DNA from: Nitrospira sp.
Lineage (GTDB): Bacteria > Nitrospirota > Nitrospiria > Nitrospirales > Nitrospiraceae
Reading direction: 5' to 3'
Assembly (NCBI GenBank): GCA_016873515.1
Contig: VGXB01000008.1
Coordinates: 1-59,157 of the forward strand
Length of the DNA: 59,157 nt
Position 1 is the first letter of the stretch, and each line of letters begins with the position of its first letter. The translations under genes and the position numbers were made by a program. Shown here one piece after another: positions 36,315-45,435 of this stretch. The notes beneath the pieces were generated by a model, which did no database searches, had not been told where the DNA came from, and saw only the letters and a list, made by a program, of their open reading frames with translations.

Positions 36315-36593
36315 TAAGCGCCCAGATCCGCGCCACGTGGTCACGATGATGTCCTTCCCTTGTCGCCGCCTGATTCAGTGCCGCCTCTCCACGAACACCA
36401 CTTTATGAAACCTACACTGTTCGCGGTGCAGTCGTGAAACCCATTGACCACTTCCGTATCCTTCACGCAGCGACGGTATACGCCATCGGGAACTGTCCTG
36501 CTAATAGAACGCGAGGACCAGGAGCTGGCAGATTGCCACTCCTGAATCAAACCCGTCATGCGAAAGATCGAATTCAGGGAAAAATAGAACCGA

Positions 36594-37529
36594 TTACTGC
36601 GCTGACTCGCTGACCCGCAAGCCATAGCTGATGAGGCTCTTGGCCATGTTCCAGCGGCGATTGGAATTGAGGATGACCAGTAGGAGATCGCTGCCGTTTT
36701 GGGAAACCTTGGCGATGAGACAGCGACCGGCTTTCGATGTGAATCCGGTTTTGATCCCCTCAACGCCGGGAATGCGGCCTAGCAGGCGATTGGTGGTATG
36801 CAGAAGGTAGGGACGGTGACCGCTTACTGGCATAATAAAGTCCTGCTCTTCCCGCACAAGCTCACGGAAAACCGGATTCTGCATCGCGATTTCGCTGAGC
36901 TTGGCAAGATCCTCCGCCGTGGAATAGTGTTCCGGGCCATCGAATCCACACCCGTTGCTGAAGTGCGTATCTGTCAGCCCCAGCTGTGCCACCTTGGCAT
37001 TCATCATCTCCACGAATTGTTCTTCTGTACCTCCGACATGTTCGACTGCAGCCAAACACGCGTCATTGGCAGAAACGATCAACATGGCCTTCAAGAGGTC
37101 ATCCAGCCTGAACACCTCGCCCGTTCGCAACCGGAGGTGCGTCTTTGGCGCACGCGCGGCATTTTTGCTGACCGTCGCATACTCATCCAGCCGTCCATGC
37201 TCGAGAATGATCAACGCCGACATGATCTTGGTTAAACTGGCCGGAGACAGTCTCTTTTCGGACTCATGTTGATAGAGCACGCGTCCAGACTTGAGCTCTT
37301 TTAATAGCACGCTGTTCGCCGGAACTTTTTTCCAGGGAAGTTCCTGTTGAGCCGAGCTACCCGAATGAATCGCCGCTCTGTGGTGGTGGTAATCCTTGGC
37401 GGATCCCAAAGCCGGAAGCAACGTAACCAGGCACACGGACAACACCGCTCCGAAGCCTACGATGCCGATGGGCCACCAGCGCTTCCGAGAGTCTTGACTG
37501 TATTGGACCCTCTCTTGTTGCCTAGCCAC
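36594..37529 (-). CDS. dacA: D-alanyl-D-alanine carboxypeptidase (S11 family)
   Basis: Trims peptidoglycan pentapeptides in the periplasm. 311 residues; N-terminal signal/anchor (about 20-42), S98-L-T-K101, S153-A-N155 and K260-T-G, the three S11 active-site motifs. Compared with E. coli PBP5 (403 residues) the C-terminal beta domain and membrane-binding helix are missing; the N-terminal helix may anchor the protein instead. Two tiny genes lie upstream in the same direction. Confidence 0.9.
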   Translation of the reverse strand: MARQQERVQYSQDSRKRWWPIGIVGFGAVLSVCLVTLLPALGSAKDYHHHRAAIHSGSSAQQELPWKKVPANSVLLKELKSGRVLYQHESEKRLSPASLTKIMSALIILEHGRLDEYATVSKNAARAPKTHLRLRTGEVFRLDDLLKAMLIVSANDACLAAVEHVGGTEEQFVEMMNAKVAQLGLTDTHFSNGCGFDGPEHYSTAEDLAKLSEIAMQNPVFRELVREEQDFIMPVSGHRPYLLHTTNRLLGRIPGVEGIKTGFTSKAGRCLIAKVSQNGSDLLLVILNSNRRWNMAKSLISYGLRVSESAQ

Positions 37530-37540
37530 TATGCTGTCCT

Positions 37541-37729
37541 TCAGAGCGAGTAGGTCTCCCGAACCTTTCCGCCCTTCAATCCGCTATCAATAACCTTGTG
37601 AAAAAATCGAAGGAGATCGGCCAGATCGATCCAGAACCCACAGTTAAGACAGCGGGCATGAATCCTCCGGTTGAGAAGGGTATAGTGCCGCTCGACCAGC
37701 ATGAATCCCTTGCATCTGAGACATTGCAT
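37541..37729 (-). CDS. Small zinc-ribbon protein
   Basis: 62 residues with two CxxC pairs (C3-C6 in QCLRCKG and C27-C30 in RCLNCGFW), enough for one structural zinc. Function unknown; such ribbons bind nucleic acids or proteins. Ends 11 nt before dacA begins. Confidence 0.7.
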   Translation of the reverse strand: MQCLRCKGFMLVERHYTLLNRRIHARCLNCGFWIDLADLLRFFHKVIDSGLKGGKVRETYSL

Positions 37730-37753
37730 ACATATCCTGCTTCCACAGCCGAG

Positions 37754-37960
37754 TCAGCGAATGCGATTCATCACCAACGCCACACATCCAGCAAACAACC
37801 CTCCGCCGAATAGGGTCGTGCCGAAGTACATGAAAACGTTCATGTTTCTATCCTGATGAGTCCCGTCCCACAAGTCACGCACTCCACCCTGGACCATCAA
37901 GATTGCGAGGGTCAGCAGTGAGCCTATGACAAACCACCATGCAAAAGATCGCAACGCCAT
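37754..37960 (-). CDS. Small two-helix membrane protein
   Basis: 68 residues with two predicted TM helices (FAWWFVIGSLLTLAILMVQG and FMYFGTTLFGGGLFAGCVAL). No family recognised. It lies 24 nt upstream of the zinc-ribbon gene, probably on one transcript with it and dacA. Confidence 0.6.
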   Translation of the reverse strand: MALRSFAWWFVIGSLLTLAILMVQGGVRDLWDGTHQDRNMNVFMYFGTTLFGGGLFAGCVALVMNRIR

Positions 37961-38095
37961 GACTGGCTCTACAAACCAGCTCGGACCGCCATGTTGGCTA
38001 CTCTAGCGAAGGGTCGACAGGCTGTCAAGAATGAGGCAATTATATCACCTACCTGGCTCCGACTCTCATGATTCGACGGCCCGTCACGAGCCTGG

Positions 38096-39268
38096 CTATT
38101 CCACCCCAAGTTTCTGGCCCTGTTTCAATCCGCGATGCAGGAAGATCGAGACGCTGCCGCTTCCATTATCAGCAACCGCCAAACCTGGCTCTTCCGTCCC
38201 AGTTGTGGTGGCCCGAAAAAATGAGAGCGCAAACGGCCCCGCCTTGGTCCGGTAATTCCTGGGCGGATAATGAAACGTGCCGTCGCCCTTGCCGAACAAG
38301 ATCGATAGGTCATTGGATTGAAGATTCACAATGGCGACGTCTATGAGACGGTCGCCATTGAAGTCCCGCGCGAGGCCGAAATTGGGGCCAGCATTGGCAC
38401 CGGAGTCTTTGCCAACATTGAATGTTGCATCGCCGTTGCCGAGCAGCGTCGTGAAACTGTCCCGCTCGCCGTTGATCACCAGTAAATCGCTATGCCGATC
38501 GCTGTTGAAATCCGAGAAACTGACGCCCAGCGGCCGCTTTCCCGCCGAATAGTCCTTGGGGCGGTGAAATGTGCCGTCGCCGTTGCCCTGCCAAATCGAC
38601 ACCTTGTTCGACATCGGCCCCCCGTTGGTAACCACCAGATCCAATTTACCGTCTCCGTTTAAGTCAGACAGGGCCACGCACGTCGGTGTATCGCCGTATT
38701 CGTACTGCACCCCATTCCGGAACTCCCCGGTGCCGGTGCCGAGAAAGACTTTAATTTTGTCGTTCCTGAGTGCCACGACAAGATCCGGATGCCGATCGCC
38801 ATTCACGTCATCGCTAGTCAGCGACACCGGTGTGCGAAAGACTGGATAGTGCGGGCCCTCTTCAAACTTTCCATTGCCGCGGCCAAACAACACGGCGATC
38901 TCGTCCCCTCCGGAACAGGCCAAAGCGACATCGGCATGCTCATCATGATTGAAGTCGGCCAGCGCCAGCGCGCGTGGCTCTTGACATACTTGGAATTGCA
39001 CGTGATCTTGAAACGTTCCATCACCGTTGCCCAGCAGAATCGACAGCGTGTTGCTCGAAATGTTGGTCGTGACCAGGTCGGTCAAGGAATCGTGGTTGAG
39101 ATCGACTGCGGTGATGGTCGTCGGATTCTTGCCGACCTTGAAACTGGCAAAATAGTAAAAGAGGTCAGGGGGGTTGTATGGCTCCGTTTTTGCGCATGCA
39201 GCGGTCCCCCCACATACAGAGCAGACGGCAAGCGCTGTGAAGAACGATCCAATAGTGGGCCTCATTCT
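38096..39268 (-). CDS. FG-GAP/VCBS-repeat exported protein
   Basis: 390 residues, exported: signal MRPTIGSFFTALAVCSVCGG with a possible lipobox TAAC (C24). Six Ca2+-loop repeats of type DxNxDxxxD are visible (DLNHDSLTD, DFNHDEHAD, DVNGDRHPD, DLNGDGKLD, DFNSDRHSD, DFNGDRLID), each followed by a GNGDGTF-type turn. The likely fold is a beta-propeller of integrin-like blades. Such proteins act in surface binding or as unknown envelope factors. It stands alone. Confidence 0.85.
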   Translation of the reverse strand, partial: RMRPTIGSFFTALAVCSVCGGTAACAKTEPYNPPDLFYYFASFKVGKNPTTITAVDLNHDSLTDLVTTNISSNTLSILLGNGDGTFQDHVQFQVCQEPRALALADFNHDEHADVALACSGGDEIAVLFGRGNGKFEEGPHYPVFRTPVSLTSDDVNGDRHPDLVVALRNDKIKVFLGTGTGEFRNGVQYEYGDTPTCVALSDLNGDGKLDLVVTNGGPMSNKVSIWQGNGDGTFHRPKDYSAGKRPLGVSFSDFNSDRHSDLLVINGERDSFTTLLGNGDATFNVGKDSGANAGPNFGLARDFNGDRLIDVAIVNLQSNDLSILFGKGDGTFHYPPRNYRTKAGPFALSFFRATTTGTEEPGLAVADNGSGSVSIFLHRGLKQGQKLGVE

Positions 39269-39407
39269 CCAATCTGTGACGTTCACAATGCCTGTTGCGC
39301 TTCTGTGCTCTGAGATACGGAGACCATGTCATATCATAGGGAACCGGATGGTGCAGTATAAGGGCCTTCTTTCACCCTGGCAATGGAAGAATCTTGCGAT
39401 CAGACCT

Positions 39408-39437
39408 TTGAATTTCACGCACGGTCTGCGCTACAAT
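39408..39437 (+). promoter_or_regulatory. Candidate sigma-70 promoter
   Basis: TTGAAT (39408-39413) and TACAAT (39432-39437) with 18 nt between, 26 nt before the ATG of the 106-residue gene and ahead of its SD AGGAGG. Confidence 0.5.
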
Positions 39438-39463
39438 GTTACGTCTTTCAGGAGGATGCTACA

Positions 39464-39784
39464 ATGAGCAAAATCGTGAGCGTCGACATTACCATGTACG
39501 GAATCGCCGAGGTGCTCCACTGGTGCCATGATCGTAACAAGGGACGCGTCGGAGGTGTCGATACGGCAGGTTTTGAGAACATGAAGGCACTACTGGCTGA
39601 GAAACCTCAGTCGGGAGATTACTTCACGCTGGATCAATTCTGGAAAAAGAAAGTCACGCTCGGGCTGACTCAAGAAGAAGTCGAGACCATCGACCGGTGT
39701 CTGTACGACATCCCGAACTTTGACAACGAGCCATTGCCGCAAATCCGCCACAAATTCTGGCCCAAGGAAACAGCAACCCACTGA
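39464..39784 (+). CDS. Small protein of unknown function
   Basis: 106 residues; SD AGGAGG 9 nt upstream. Soluble, no signal. Motif-like parts: VDITMYGIAEVLHWCHDRNK and EEVETIDRCLYDIPNFDN. No family recognised. It is a monocistronic plus-strand gene between leftward genes. Confidence 0.7.
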   Translation: MSKIVSVDITMYGIAEVLHWCHDRNKGRVGGVDTAGFENMKALLAEKPQSGDYFTLDQFWKKKVTLGLTQEEVETIDRCLYDIPNFDNEPLPQIRHKFWPKETATH

Positions 39785-39964
39785 TGCCCGCACGGCGTTT
39801 TCCTTCGCTACTCATCAGAACAAAAAGCGCATAGCTAATGCGCGTATAGCACGTGATTGGAGACAGATGGACCCTTTGGTCTCGTGCCATAAGCCATACA
39901 CTATAAGCTCCTCTCTTCGGACGAAATACGCATGCGTGGGTAGCTAGGGATGTACTCTGGTGAG

Positions 39965-40966
39965 TTAGAGTGCCCCTTCGCCTTTGAGGTATCTGCGGAA
40001 GCGATCCATCAGCTCGGCCCCCAGCGTTCCCCCCTCCGGCTTCTTGGTCGAGGGATCAGCAAAGTGGCCGCGGATTTCCTGGAGCCTTTTTTCGGCCTGG
40101 TCGTTCCCTTGCAGACGTTTGGTTTTCTGTAGCGCGGCTTCAAACGCATCGAAGGTCAGTTCGCTGTATCCAAACGCCCGAATGCGTTTCACGGCCTTCA
40201 TCATTGCCTGATTGCGAAACGTCGTCAGATGGTCCGAGTCGATCTCGGCTAATCCCAATTTCCTCGCCCGCCGCTCCGCCGCCTTTCGAATACCGCTTCG
40301 CACGAAATCCGGAGCCGTTTGCAGCCGTTTCCATGCCTCGTCGGTCCAAATCATACGGTCTTGCGGGACATCCCACAGCTGAGACAATCTCTGGGCATCG
40401 ATCACGGCGAAGGCTCGCTCGTGCGCCAAATCCTCGGCGTCCCGCTTGAGCATATCCGTCACAAATTCTGCGGCGATCGGAGGTGATTCTTTGACTTTCT
40501 CGTGCAACTGCACCAGCGCGTCTTCGGTCCATTCGATGGCGGGTCCTGCAGCGTCTTGCAAGTCACCGAGGGCTTCCACCTTTTCATATAATTCTACGTT
40601 CACTTCAAGATGCCCACGCTCTCTGGCAATCTCTTCGGCAATTTGCTGAATCATGTGACGCATGAACTCAGGTACACCGGCCAATTTCTCCCTGGCGGCA
40701 GCCGTCCAGGGGAGACGGCCCTGCGCCATCACTTCGGCAGCCGCCGCCAGCCCGGATTCTTCCCCCATACTGCCCATCATCTGGCCCTTGAATCGATCCA
40801 GCACATCTTCGGTAATTTCCGCAATCCCCAGCTCGCGAGCTTTTTTCTCAGCCACACGACGGACCATCCCGCGCAGGAAGATTGGCGCGCGGTCCATGCG
40901 TGTCAATGCGCCGGGTGTCCAGCGAACTTCCGTGGCATTCGATTCGGATGAATTGGGGATGGACAC
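39965..40966 (-). CDS. Tandem PCP_red-domain protein (four copies)
   Basis: 333-residue soluble protein made almost wholly of PCP_red-type units: 14-60 (VRWTPGALTRMDRAPIFLRG), 84-132 (LPWTAAAREKLAGVPEFMRH), 144-195 (IEWTEDALVQLHEKV) and 205-255 (MIWTDEAWKRLQTAPDFVRS). A possible fifth, partial unit follows at 255-285. Each keeps the W-T...A...P-F-x-R core and a helix with (V/A)E..AR..G. In photosynthetic bacteria the domain belongs to the dark protochlorophyllide reductase subunit B; its function here is unknown. It sits 19 nt after the HU/IHF gene, last in the aromatic/rpsA run. Confidence 0.8.
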   Translation of the reverse strand: MSIPNSSESNATEVRWTPGALTRMDRAPIFLRGMVRRVAEKKARELGIAEITEDVLDRFKGQMMGSMGEESGLAAAAEVMAQGRLPWTAAAREKLAGVPEFMRHMIQQIAEEIARERGHLEVNVELYEKVEALGDLQDAAGPAIEWTEDALVQLHEKVKESPPIAAEFVTDMLKRDAEDLAHERAFAVIDAQRLSQLWDVPQDRMIWTDEAWKRLQTAPDFVRSGIRKAAERRARKLGLAEIDSDHLTTFRNQAMMKAVKRIRAFGYSELTFDAFEAALQKTKRLQGNDQAEKRLQEIRGHFADPSTKKPEGGTLGAELMDRFRRYLKGEGAL

Positions 40967-40985
40967 GTCTGTTCCTCTCGTCAGC

Positions 40986-41264
40986 CTATTGGTTCAACAG
41001 CCCTTTCAGTTCCTTGCCGGCCTTAAAGAATGGGACCTGCTTGGCCGGCACAGCCACGGTAGCGCCGGTCTTCGGATTACGCCCTTCCTTCATGCGGCGC
41101 GCCCGCAGACGAAAACTGCCGAAGCCGCGAATCTCAGTCTTGTCCCCGTTTTTCAGCGAATCCCTAACACAGTCGAATATGGTGTTGACGACAACCTCCG
41201 CCTGTCGCTTTGTCAAGGTCGTGACTTGTTCGGATACTCGTTCGATGATCTGCGCTTTCGTCAT
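40986..41264 (-). CDS. HU/IHF-family DNA-binding protein
   Basis: 92-residue histone-like DNA-bending protein: MTKAQIIERVSEQVTTLTKR, dimerisation helices, GFGSFRLRARRMKEGRNPKT and the beta arm GATVAVPAKQVPFFKAGKEL. The position after rpsA and sppA is similar to ihfB in proteobacteria, so an IHF-beta-like protein is likely. ATG 41264 fits the family start; an upstream in-frame ATG adds eight residues. Confidence 0.9.
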   Translation of the reverse strand: MTKAQIIERVSEQVTTLTKRQAEVVVNTIFDCVRDSLKNGDKTEIRGFGSFRLRARRMKEGRNPKTGATVAVPAKQVPFFKAGKELKGLLNQ

Positions 41265-41315
41265 GTGCCTCTCCCTTCGCTTGGCCAATTAAGCGGATCT
41301 GTTCCTTGCAGACAG

Positions 41316-42218
41316 CTAAAACGCCATCAAGTATTTCATGCTGATGCCTGGGTGAAAATCCAATTTGGGGAACACCGCCGTAAACTTGGATTCGAGGAAT
41401 CCACGGATGGAAAACCGTCGCTTGGGCTCGACCACTTTCGGCTCACCCTCAATACCAGCGGTGTCCGCGGCCAATTTAATGGCATCCTCGAGATCGCCCA
41501 ACTCATCGACCAGCTTGGATTCTTTCGCCTGACGGCCGGTAAAGATCCGTCCGTCCGCCAATACCTGAGCCGCAGGCAATTCCAGCTTGCGTCCCTCTGC
41601 CACCGCTTCAATGAATTGTTTATGCACATCGTCCATTACCGACTGCAAGAGTCCCTGTTCTTCCTCGCTCATCTTCCGAAGGGGAGAGCCGACATCCTTA
41701 TACTTACCACTCTTGATAACCACCCCTTCCACTCCGATCTTTTCCAGCAATCCCTCAACATTCGCCGTTTCCATAATGACACCAATGCTACCGGTCAATG
41801 TGCCGGGGTTCGCCACAATTCGTTCGGTGGCCGCTGCGATATAATAGCCGCCGGATGCTGCGACGCTGCCCATCGATGCGATCACTGTCTTGTTATATTT
41901 GGCGCGAACCCGTTTGACCTCGTTGTAGATTTCTTGGGATGGGACGACACCTCCACCAGGACTGTCGATACGCAGGACGATCGCTTTGACAGACGGGGTT
42001 TCGCCGAAGCCCCTCAAGTCCATGATTGTCTGTTGCGAGTCCATGATGATCCCTTCGACGCGAACCAACGCAATCCGATCTCCGCTCGACATGTCGAGAT
42101 CGGGAAAGATGACGTTCAGAAGAACCAGTAACCAAAAACCCGCCGCCAACACCCAGAACAAGGTGCGCAGCAGTCGGCGCTTCGGAGGTCGGCCCACCTG
42201 TACCGCATCCTCAATCAT
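41316..42218 (-). CDS. sppA: Signal peptide peptidase SppA (S49 family)
   Basis: Membrane protease that degrades cleaved signal peptides. 300 residues, short-form SppA; one TM helix (about 18-38), catalytic Ser S122 in GSVAASGGYYIA and the general-base Lys in the SGKYKDVGSP block (K172/K174). It lies between rpsA and the HU/IHF gene. Confidence 0.92.
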   Translation of the reverse strand: MIEDAVQVGRPPKRRLLRTLFWVLAAGFWLLVLLNVIFPDLDMSSGDRIALVRVEGIIMDSQQTIMDLRGFGETPSVKAIVLRIDSPGGGVVPSQEIYNEVKRVRAKYNKTVIASMGSVAASGGYYIAAATERIVANPGTLTGSIGVIMETANVEGLLEKIGVEGVVIKSGKYKDVGSPLRKMSEEEQGLLQSVMDDVHKQFIEAVAEGRKLELPAAQVLADGRIFTGRQAKESKLVDELGDLEDAIKLAADTAGIEGEPKVVEPKRRFSIRGFLESKFTAVFPKLDFHPGISMKYLMAF

Positions 42219-42258
42219 CGCTCACCACCCATGTCCCAAACATCCGCGATCACTCCAA

Positions 42259-43968
42259 CTAGTCGTTCGACTGCTGGCGCTTCCGGCTCTGCTTAGCCGC
42301 TCGGCCGAGACTCTGATCCGGCCCCCCCTGCGTAGAATGATACTCATCGGCCTGTCGGCGCTCTAAATCCAGCTGATGATCGCGCAAGCTCAGTGCAATC
42401 TTGCGCTCTTCCCGATCGACCTTGATGATCTTGCCGACGATCGCATCTTGCAGCTTGAACTTCTCCTCAAGCTTCGTCTGTGGTTCGACACCAGTTTCGC
42501 TGATATGAATTAACCCCTCGACATCACCGTCCAGCTCAACGAAGATCCCGAAATCAGCCACCTTGCTGACTGTGCCGGTTACCGAGTCACCCACGTGATA
42601 CCGGGACGGAATCGCGTCATCCCATGGATCGCGCGACAACTGTTTGAACCCCAGCGACAGCCGCTCTTTCTCCTTATCGATGCGCAGGACGATCGCTTCC
42701 ACTTTCTGCGCTTTCTTGAAGAGCTCCGAGGGATGCTTGATGTGCTTCGTCCAGGACATATCGGAGATGTGGATAAGCCCATCGATCCCTTCTTCAAGGC
42801 CAATGAAAGCACCAAAATCAGTCAGGCTTTTCACCTTCCCTTCGATGCGAGTCCCAACTGAATACTTGTTCTCAATCATATCCCAAGGATTCGGCGCTGT
42901 TTGCTTCATCCCCAGCGAAATCTTTCGGCTCGCCGGATCGACGTTCAAGACTGCAGCCTCCACCTGATCGCCAACCGCCACCACGCGTGACGGATGCCGA
43001 ACTTCATGAGTCCAGGACATTTCCGAGACATGCACGAGCCCTTCGACCCCAGGCTCCAACTCGATGAACGCGCCATAGTCCGTGAGGCTCACGACCCGCC
43101 CACGCACACGGGTGCCGACAGGGTACTTGCCAGCTACATTGGTCCAAGGATCCGCCGACTTCTGCTTGAGTCCCAGGGAGATGCGGCCCGTCTCACGATC
43201 GTATTTCAACACCGTCACTTCGACCTTGTCGCCTATGGTAAACATCTCGGACGGATGATTCACGCGGCCCCACGACATGTCGGTGATGTGCAACAACCCG
43301 TCGATCCCGCCGAGATCGATGAAGGACCCGTAATCGGTGATGTTTTTGACCGTCCCTTGGATCAGCTGTCCTTCCTTGAGCATGGCCATGGTCGTTTGCC
43401 GCTTCTTGTCTCTGGTTTCTTCCAATAGCACGCGGCGGGACACCACCACGTTGCCACGGCGGTGATTGATCTTGATGATCTTGAGCGGGAAGGTCTTCCC
43501 CACCAGGCCGTCGAGGTCACGCACGGGATGGAGATCAATCTGCGACCCGGGCAAAAACGCCTTGACGCCGATATCCACCATCATGCCACCTTTGATACGC
43601 GAGACAATCTTGCCCTCGATGCTCTTCTCGTCTTTATAGAGCTTTTCCAGCTCCTCCCAAATCTTCATTTTGTCGGCTTTCTCTTTGGACAACACGAGAT
43701 TGCCGTCTGCGTCTTCGCATTCTTCGATGTAGACCTGGAGTCGGTCGCCGACCTTCACATTTTGCAGTTCCTCGGACGAGAACTGGTCGATGGGGATCAT
43801 CCCCTCCGATTTGTAGCCGATATCGACAATGACCTTGTCCTTAGTGAGCGCCACCACGTGGCCTTCGGTGATCGTGCCCTCTTCCAAATTGCGGAAGGTT
43901 TCTTCGTACAACGCGGCCAGCGCGTCGCGGTCTAACTGTGCCTCACTGCTGTTGAATACCGTACCCAT
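42259..43968 (-). CDS. rpsA: 30S ribosomal protein S1
   Basis: mRNA-binding ribosomal protein needed for translation initiation. 569 residues with about six S1/OB repeats (for example GHVVALTKDKVIVDIGYKSE, KNITDYGSFIDLGGIDGLLH, VSLTDYGAFIELEPGVEGLV, KSLTDFGAFIGLEEGIDGLI, SKVADFGIFVELDGDVEGLI) and a basic tail rich in R, K and Q. In many bacteria rpsA follows cmk; here plsC is inserted between. Confidence 0.95.
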   Translation of the reverse strand: MGTVFNSSEAQLDRDALAALYEETFRNLEEGTITEGHVVALTKDKVIVDIGYKSEGMIPIDQFSSEELQNVKVGDRLQVYIEECEDADGNLVLSKEKADKMKIWEELEKLYKDEKSIEGKIVSRIKGGMMVDIGVKAFLPGSQIDLHPVRDLDGLVGKTFPLKIIKINHRRGNVVVSRRVLLEETRDKKRQTTMAMLKEGQLIQGTVKNITDYGSFIDLGGIDGLLHITDMSWGRVNHPSEMFTIGDKVEVTVLKYDRETGRISLGLKQKSADPWTNVAGKYPVGTRVRGRVVSLTDYGAFIELEPGVEGLVHVSEMSWTHEVRHPSRVVAVGDQVEAAVLNVDPASRKISLGMKQTAPNPWDMIENKYSVGTRIEGKVKSLTDFGAFIGLEEGIDGLIHISDMSWTKHIKHPSELFKKAQKVEAIVLRIDKEKERLSLGFKQLSRDPWDDAIPSRYHVGDSVTGTVSKVADFGIFVELDGDVEGLIHISETGVEPQTKLEEKFKLQDAIVGKIIKVDREERKIALSLRDHQLDLERRQADEYHSTQGGPDQSLGRAAKQSRKRQQSND

Positions 43969-44025
43969 GTGGACGTCCTACTCTTCCGACTGTTGTCGGG
44001 TGCTGATGGTGAAATTACACCGAGC

Positions 44026-44718
44026 TCACTCAGCGTTGCGAGCCTCGGCAATCGGCCCATCCGGTGATCCGGGTGTCTGGCCGTCCTTCTCAAAGGGAGA
44101 AGGGACGTGGCCCAGCCCCGCGATCCGTTCAATCACCGTTCGGCTGACCTGTTCATAAAACCGTTTCGTCTCTGCTCTTTCTTGCCGCTCTCCTGTCTCA
44201 AACGTGATTGGCTTCCCGAAATGCACTGTCACTTGCCGCCATCGAGGCCACCGGGCGCCGGTCGGCAGGACATCGAAGGTCCCTTTCAGGTAAGCGGGGA
44301 CCACGGGGCAACCAGTCTGGGAGACGATGACGCCAATGCCTGCCTTTGGCGTTCGCAACTGTCCATCACGGCTCCGTCCGCCTTCCGGAAAGATGACGAC
44401 CACCTCCCCGGCTCGAATCAAACTGATAGCTCTGCCAAAAGCTTCCCGGTCCAACCGGCCCATTCGCACGGGAATCCATCCCAGCGATTGAAGCACGTCG
44501 TTCAAAACCGGAACGGGAAACAGATCGCTGCGACCGAGATACCAGGCCCTCCGTTTCATTCCGCAGCCAAGCATCGGGATGTCGAGATAGCTCGCATGAT
44601 TCGCGGCAACCAGGATTCCTCCCGTCGGAGGAACCTGCCCCTCGACCCGATAGCGGAAACAGAGCGCGCCGACCGCCCTCGCTAGCACCCACAGAATGCC
44701 GTACGCGACCTTCGTCAC
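44026..44718 (-). CDS. plsC: 1-acyl-sn-glycerol-3-phosphate acyltransferase
   Basis: Adds the second acyl chain to lysophosphatidate in phospholipid synthesis. 230 residues; HX4D motif NHASYLD, FPEGGRSRDG and GCPVVPAYLKG are the acyltransferase blocks; the N-terminal hydrophobic helix anchors it at the membrane. It starts with GTG in a GTGA overlap with the cmk stop, so it is translationally coupled. Confidence 0.9.
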   Translation of the reverse strand: MTKVAYGILWVLARAVGALCFRYRVEGQVPPTGGILVAANHASYLDIPMLGCGMKRRAWYLGRSDLFPVPVLNDVLQSLGWIPVRMGRLDREAFGRAISLIRAGEVVVIFPEGGRSRDGQLRTPKAGIGVIVSQTGCPVVPAYLKGTFDVLPTGARWPRWRQVTVHFGKPITFETGERQERAETKRFYEQVSRTVIERIAGLGHVPSPFEKDGQTPGSPDGPIAEARNAE

Positions 44719-45395
44719 AACGCGGCCGATACCACCGCCATCATTTGCGCGACCACTTGCTCCACATCGAGGGTCGAGGTATCGATGGGCCGCGCATCGA
44801 CGGCGGGAACCAGCGGTGCCACGGAACGGTTTCGATCCCGCAGATCTCGACCCAACAGATTCTGATAGGTCGTCTCGACCGTCTCTCGATGGCCGGCGGC
44901 CACCAACTCACGGTGCCGCCGCTCCGCCCGCACCGTCGCGTCTGCGTTCAGAAAAAACTTGAGCGGCGCAAAGGGAAAGACCGTGGTGCCGATATCGCGT
45001 CCTTCCGCAACAACCGATCCCTGCTGCCCGATCTGGCGCTGGATGGGAAGCAGCCACGCTCGGACCATCGGGATAGCGGACACGATGGAGGCGGCACTCG
45101 TCACCTCAGGCTTGCGGAGTTCACCGGTGATGTCGTGCCCGTCGACCGACACTTGCATAGAGCCATTCTGAAACTGCATGTTGACCGACATGGCTTCCAA
45201 GAGATTGGCGACCCGCGCATGATCTGCTAGCTCCACCCCTTCATGTAACACTTTCCAGGCAATAGCCCGATAGAGCGCTCCTGTATCCAGATACAGATAC
45301 CCCAGGCGAGCCGCCAACAATTTCGCCACGGTGCTTTTGCCGACTCCGGCCGGTCCATCAATCGCGATAATCACGTTCGATCGGTTCCTCTCCAT
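44715..45395 (-). CDS. cmk: Cytidylate kinase
   Basis: Phosphorylates CMP/dCMP. 226 residues; P-loop IDGPAGVGKSTVAKLLA, NMP-binding SAIPMVRAWLLPIQRQIG and VAEGRDIGTTVFP. The order aroA-cmk-(plsC)-rpsA is a widely conserved arrangement. Confidence 0.95.
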   Translation of the reverse strand: MERNRSNVIIAIDGPAGVGKSTVAKLLAARLGYLYLDTGALYRAIAWKVLHEGVELADHARVANLLEAMSVNMQFQNGSMQVSVDGHDITGELRKPEVTSAASIVSAIPMVRAWLLPIQRQIGQQGSVVAEGRDIGTTVFPFAPLKFFLNADATVRAERRHRELVAAGHRETVETTYQNLLGRDLRDRNRSVAPLVPAVDARPIDTSTLDVEQVVAQMMAVVSAAL

Positions 45396-45435
45396 CCCCT
45401 CAGAAGCTACGCCACGTGTATTATAGTCCTCTCGC

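Noticed and set aside
36341-36763. 140-codon minus-strand frame overlapping dacA
   Set aside because: Mostly a shadow of dacA in another frame, Ser/Arg-rich and without motifs.
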